This document shows, one piece after another, positions 3,635 to 5,126 of a stretch of DNA of 5,126 nucleotides; the stretch's first letter is position 1, and the number at the start of each line of letters is the position of its first letter. The position numbers were made by a program, and so were the translations under genes. The stretch is from assembly GCA_024404395.1 (NCBI GenBank), contig JAKSPZ010000095.1, forward strand, positions 1-5,126. Direction: 5' to 3'. A model generated the notes under the pieces. That model was given only the letters and a program-made list of their open reading frames with translations. It searched no databases and was not told where the DNA came from. This stretch comes from Clostridia bacterium (GTDB lineage: Bacteria > Bacillota > Clostridia > Christensenellales > Aristaeellaceae).

Positions 3635-5126
3635 TTATTTGATGGGGGTGATGCCGTCGTCGTCGTAGAGCTCGTACGCGGCGTTCACATCGCCGATGTA
3701 GGTCAGGGTAGCCATGTCGATCTCTTCGGTGCAGCGGGCGGGCGCCACAACGGGCACCTTGCGGTTGCTGCGGATGAACATGGGGACTTCGTTCAGTGCG
3801 ATCTCGACAAAGTGATGTCCCTTGGTCATGGGCGTCTGACTGATCGTGCCGTCGGGCAGGAACTTCACAAACGTCATGTCCTCGGGCAAATAGACGTAGC
3901 GACCCGCGGCGTTCTGCATGTATACGGGTGCGATCATCACTTCATCGCCCAACATGAGCTGGTCTTCTACCGTCTTGGCCATCTTGTCCTCGGGATAGAC
4001 GAAAGCCAAGGGCTTGAACATCATATCGTCATTGAGGGCAGCCTTCATATATTCGCTGTAGAGATAAGGCACCAGGCGATAGCGCACGCCCAGCACATGG
4101 CGGAAATCGTCCATGTCTTCAAAACGGTAGCACTCCTGATCGCGGGTGCCCTTCGCGGCATGATTGCGCATGAGGGGCGTGAAGACGCCCAACGCCAGCC
4201 AACGCAGCAGCAGGTCGCGGGTGGTGTTGCCGCCAAAGCCGCCGATATCCGCGCCGGTGTAGAGCAGACCGCACATATTCAGGTTGGTCAGCATGCGGAG
4301 ATTGAGCAGGATGTGGGACCACCAGGACATGTTGTCGCCCATCCACACGCCGCCGTAGCGGTGCATGCCGATGTAGCTGGAACGGGAGAACATGAGGATG
4401 CGCTTGTCGGGGCTGATGCGCTCAAAGGCCTCCCCTGCCGCGCGGGTCATGTTGTAGCCGAACAGGTTGTGCACGCGGTCGTGACGTACCTTCTTGCCGT
4501 CCACATTGTGATACATGCGGCGATAATCGTCCTCGTTGTTGTTCAGGGAATCGGCAGCCACGGCAAGGCGATTGGGCAATACGCCCACGTTGGGATTCTC
4601 GACGGCGTCGATGACCTCTTTCCTGATCTTCTCCAGATTTTCAAGGGTGTAGAAGATGGCGGGCTCGTTCATGTCATTCCAGAAGCCGTCCACGCCCATG
4701 TCCACCAGAACGCGATACTGATCGCCGAACCAGCGGCGGGCATCCTTATTGAGCACATCGGGGAAATGGGTCTGACCGGGCCAGACCGCGGTCACCATGT
4801 CCGAACCGTCTTCGCGCTTGACGAAGTAGCCGTTCTTCACGCCTTCTTCGTAGACGCTGTAGCCCTTCTCGATCTTGACGCCCGCGTCGATGATGGGCAC
4901 AAGGTGGATCTTCTGACCCTTCATCTCATCCACGAACCCACGGAAATCGCCGAAGCCTTCATTGACGGTGAAGTCTTTGAAGTTATCCATGTAATCGATG
5001 TCCATATACAGGCAATCGATGGGCAGATCGTGCTTTCGATAGTTGGCAACGACATCGGTAAAATCCTTGCGGGTGGCATAGCCCCAGCGGCTCTGACCGA
5101 AACCGAATGCGAACTTCGGCGGGATA
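3635..5126 (-). CDS. Glycoside hydrolase family 31 alpha-glucosidase, N-terminus beyond window
   Basis: The window holds the C-terminal 496 residues; the frame is open to the edge with P-P-K-F-A-F-G-F-G-Q-S-R-W-G-Y at the start, so the ATG at 5005 is internal. The enzyme is a retaining glucosidase releasing alpha-linked glucose from oligosaccharides. Visible GH31 motifs: M-D-I-D-Y-M-D (5005-4985); the nucleophile Asp in W-N-D-M-N-E-P (codon 4675-4673); and the acid/base Asp in R-Y-G-G-V-W-M-G-D-N (codon 4336-4334), 113 residues later. The sequence closely resembles, from memory, the Ruminococcus (Blautia) obeum enzyme Ro-alphaG1 of about 663 residues, which favours isomaltose-type alpha-1,6 links and has the same 113-residue spacing. 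About 165-170 N-terminal residues are therefore missing. The C-terminus stops soon after Y-D-D-D-G-I-T, about a dozen residues shorter than that homologue. No signal peptide can be assessed. It is separated from the Trp operon by a terminator. Confidence 0.95.
   Translation of the reverse strand, partial: IPPKFAFGFGQSRWGYATRKDFTDVVANYRKHDLPIDCLYMDIDYMDNFKDFTVNEGFGDFRGFVDEMKGQKIHLVPIIDAGVKIEKGYSVYEEGVKNGYFVKREDGSDMVTAVWPGQTHFPDVLNKDARRWFGDQYRVLVDMGVDGFWNDMNEPAIFYTLENLEKIRKEVIDAVENPNVGVLPNRLAVAADSLNNNEDDYRRMYHNVDGKKVRHDRVHNLFGYNMTRAAGEAFERISPDKRILMFSRSSYIGMHRYGGVWMGDNMSWWSHILLNLRMLTNLNMCGLLYTGADIGGFGGNTTRDLLLRWLALGVFTPLMRNHAAKGTRDQECYRFEDMDDFRHVLGVRYRLVPYLYSEYMKAALNDDMMFKPLAFVYPEDKMAKTVEDQLMLGDEVMIAPVYMQNAAGRYVYLPEDMTFVKFLPDGTISQTPMTKGHHFVEIALNEVPMFIRSNRKVPVVAPARCTEEIDMATLTYIGDVNAAYELYDDDGITPIK

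Noticed and set aside
5003..5005. ATG at 5005 as the start of the GH31 gene
   Set aside because: The frame stays open to the window edge, and the 40 codons upstream encode conserved GH31 sequence (F-G-F-G-Q-S-R-W-G-Y and D-L-P-I-D), so this Met is internal.

Overview
The window holds five protein-coding genes, all on the minus strand. Read in the direction of transcription (high to low coordinates) they are: the 3' three-quarters of a glycoside hydrolase family 31 alpha-glucosidase with its own terminator (5126-3595); a strong sigma-A-type promoter with a T-box leader (3548-3240); and then a three-gene ABC transporter (substrate-binding protein, permease, ATPase; 3195-374). A fourth gene, 4 nt after the ATPase, is cut by the window edge (369-1) and looks like a CCG-domain iron-sulfur protein.

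The T-box, intrinsic terminators, TTGACA/TTTAAT promoter, AGGAG-type ribosome binding sites and the close resemblance of the GH31 enzyme to Clostridia gut enzymes point to a moderately GC-rich anaerobic Firmicute (class Clostridia or a relative), probably gut-associated. The genus cannot be determined from the sequence. The substrate-binding protein has a signal peptidase I type signal and no lipobox, which is unusual for a classical monoderm Firmicute.

The main result is that the transporter's substrate can be read from the regulatory RNA. The stem I specifier loop gives UGG (Trp). The T-box bulge reads UGGC, which pairs with a tRNA ending GCCA, as expected for bacterial tRNA-Trp (discriminator G). 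Mutually exclusive antiterminator and terminator helices can both be drawn. With a PF04392-type binding protein, this makes the cassette a TrpXYZ-type tryptophan uptake system: made when uncharged tRNA-Trp accumulates, off when tryptophan is plentiful. Independent support comes from composition. The three transporter proteins contain one tryptophan in 911 residues, as expected for proteins that must be translated during tryptophan starvation. The adjoining GH31 enzyme and the downstream iron-sulfur protein are not depleted.

The least explained part is that iron-sulfur protein (C8, C36-C37, C77-x2-C80, then a D-C-W-R motif at 120-123). It sits behind the Trp transporter as if co-transcribed and has no obvious role in amino-acid uptake. 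There are no RNA genes other than the T-box leader, and no mobile elements, CRISPR arrays or attachment sites that I can support. The only long stretch without a gene (3196-3634) is filled by the T-box leader, the promoter and the GH31 terminator.
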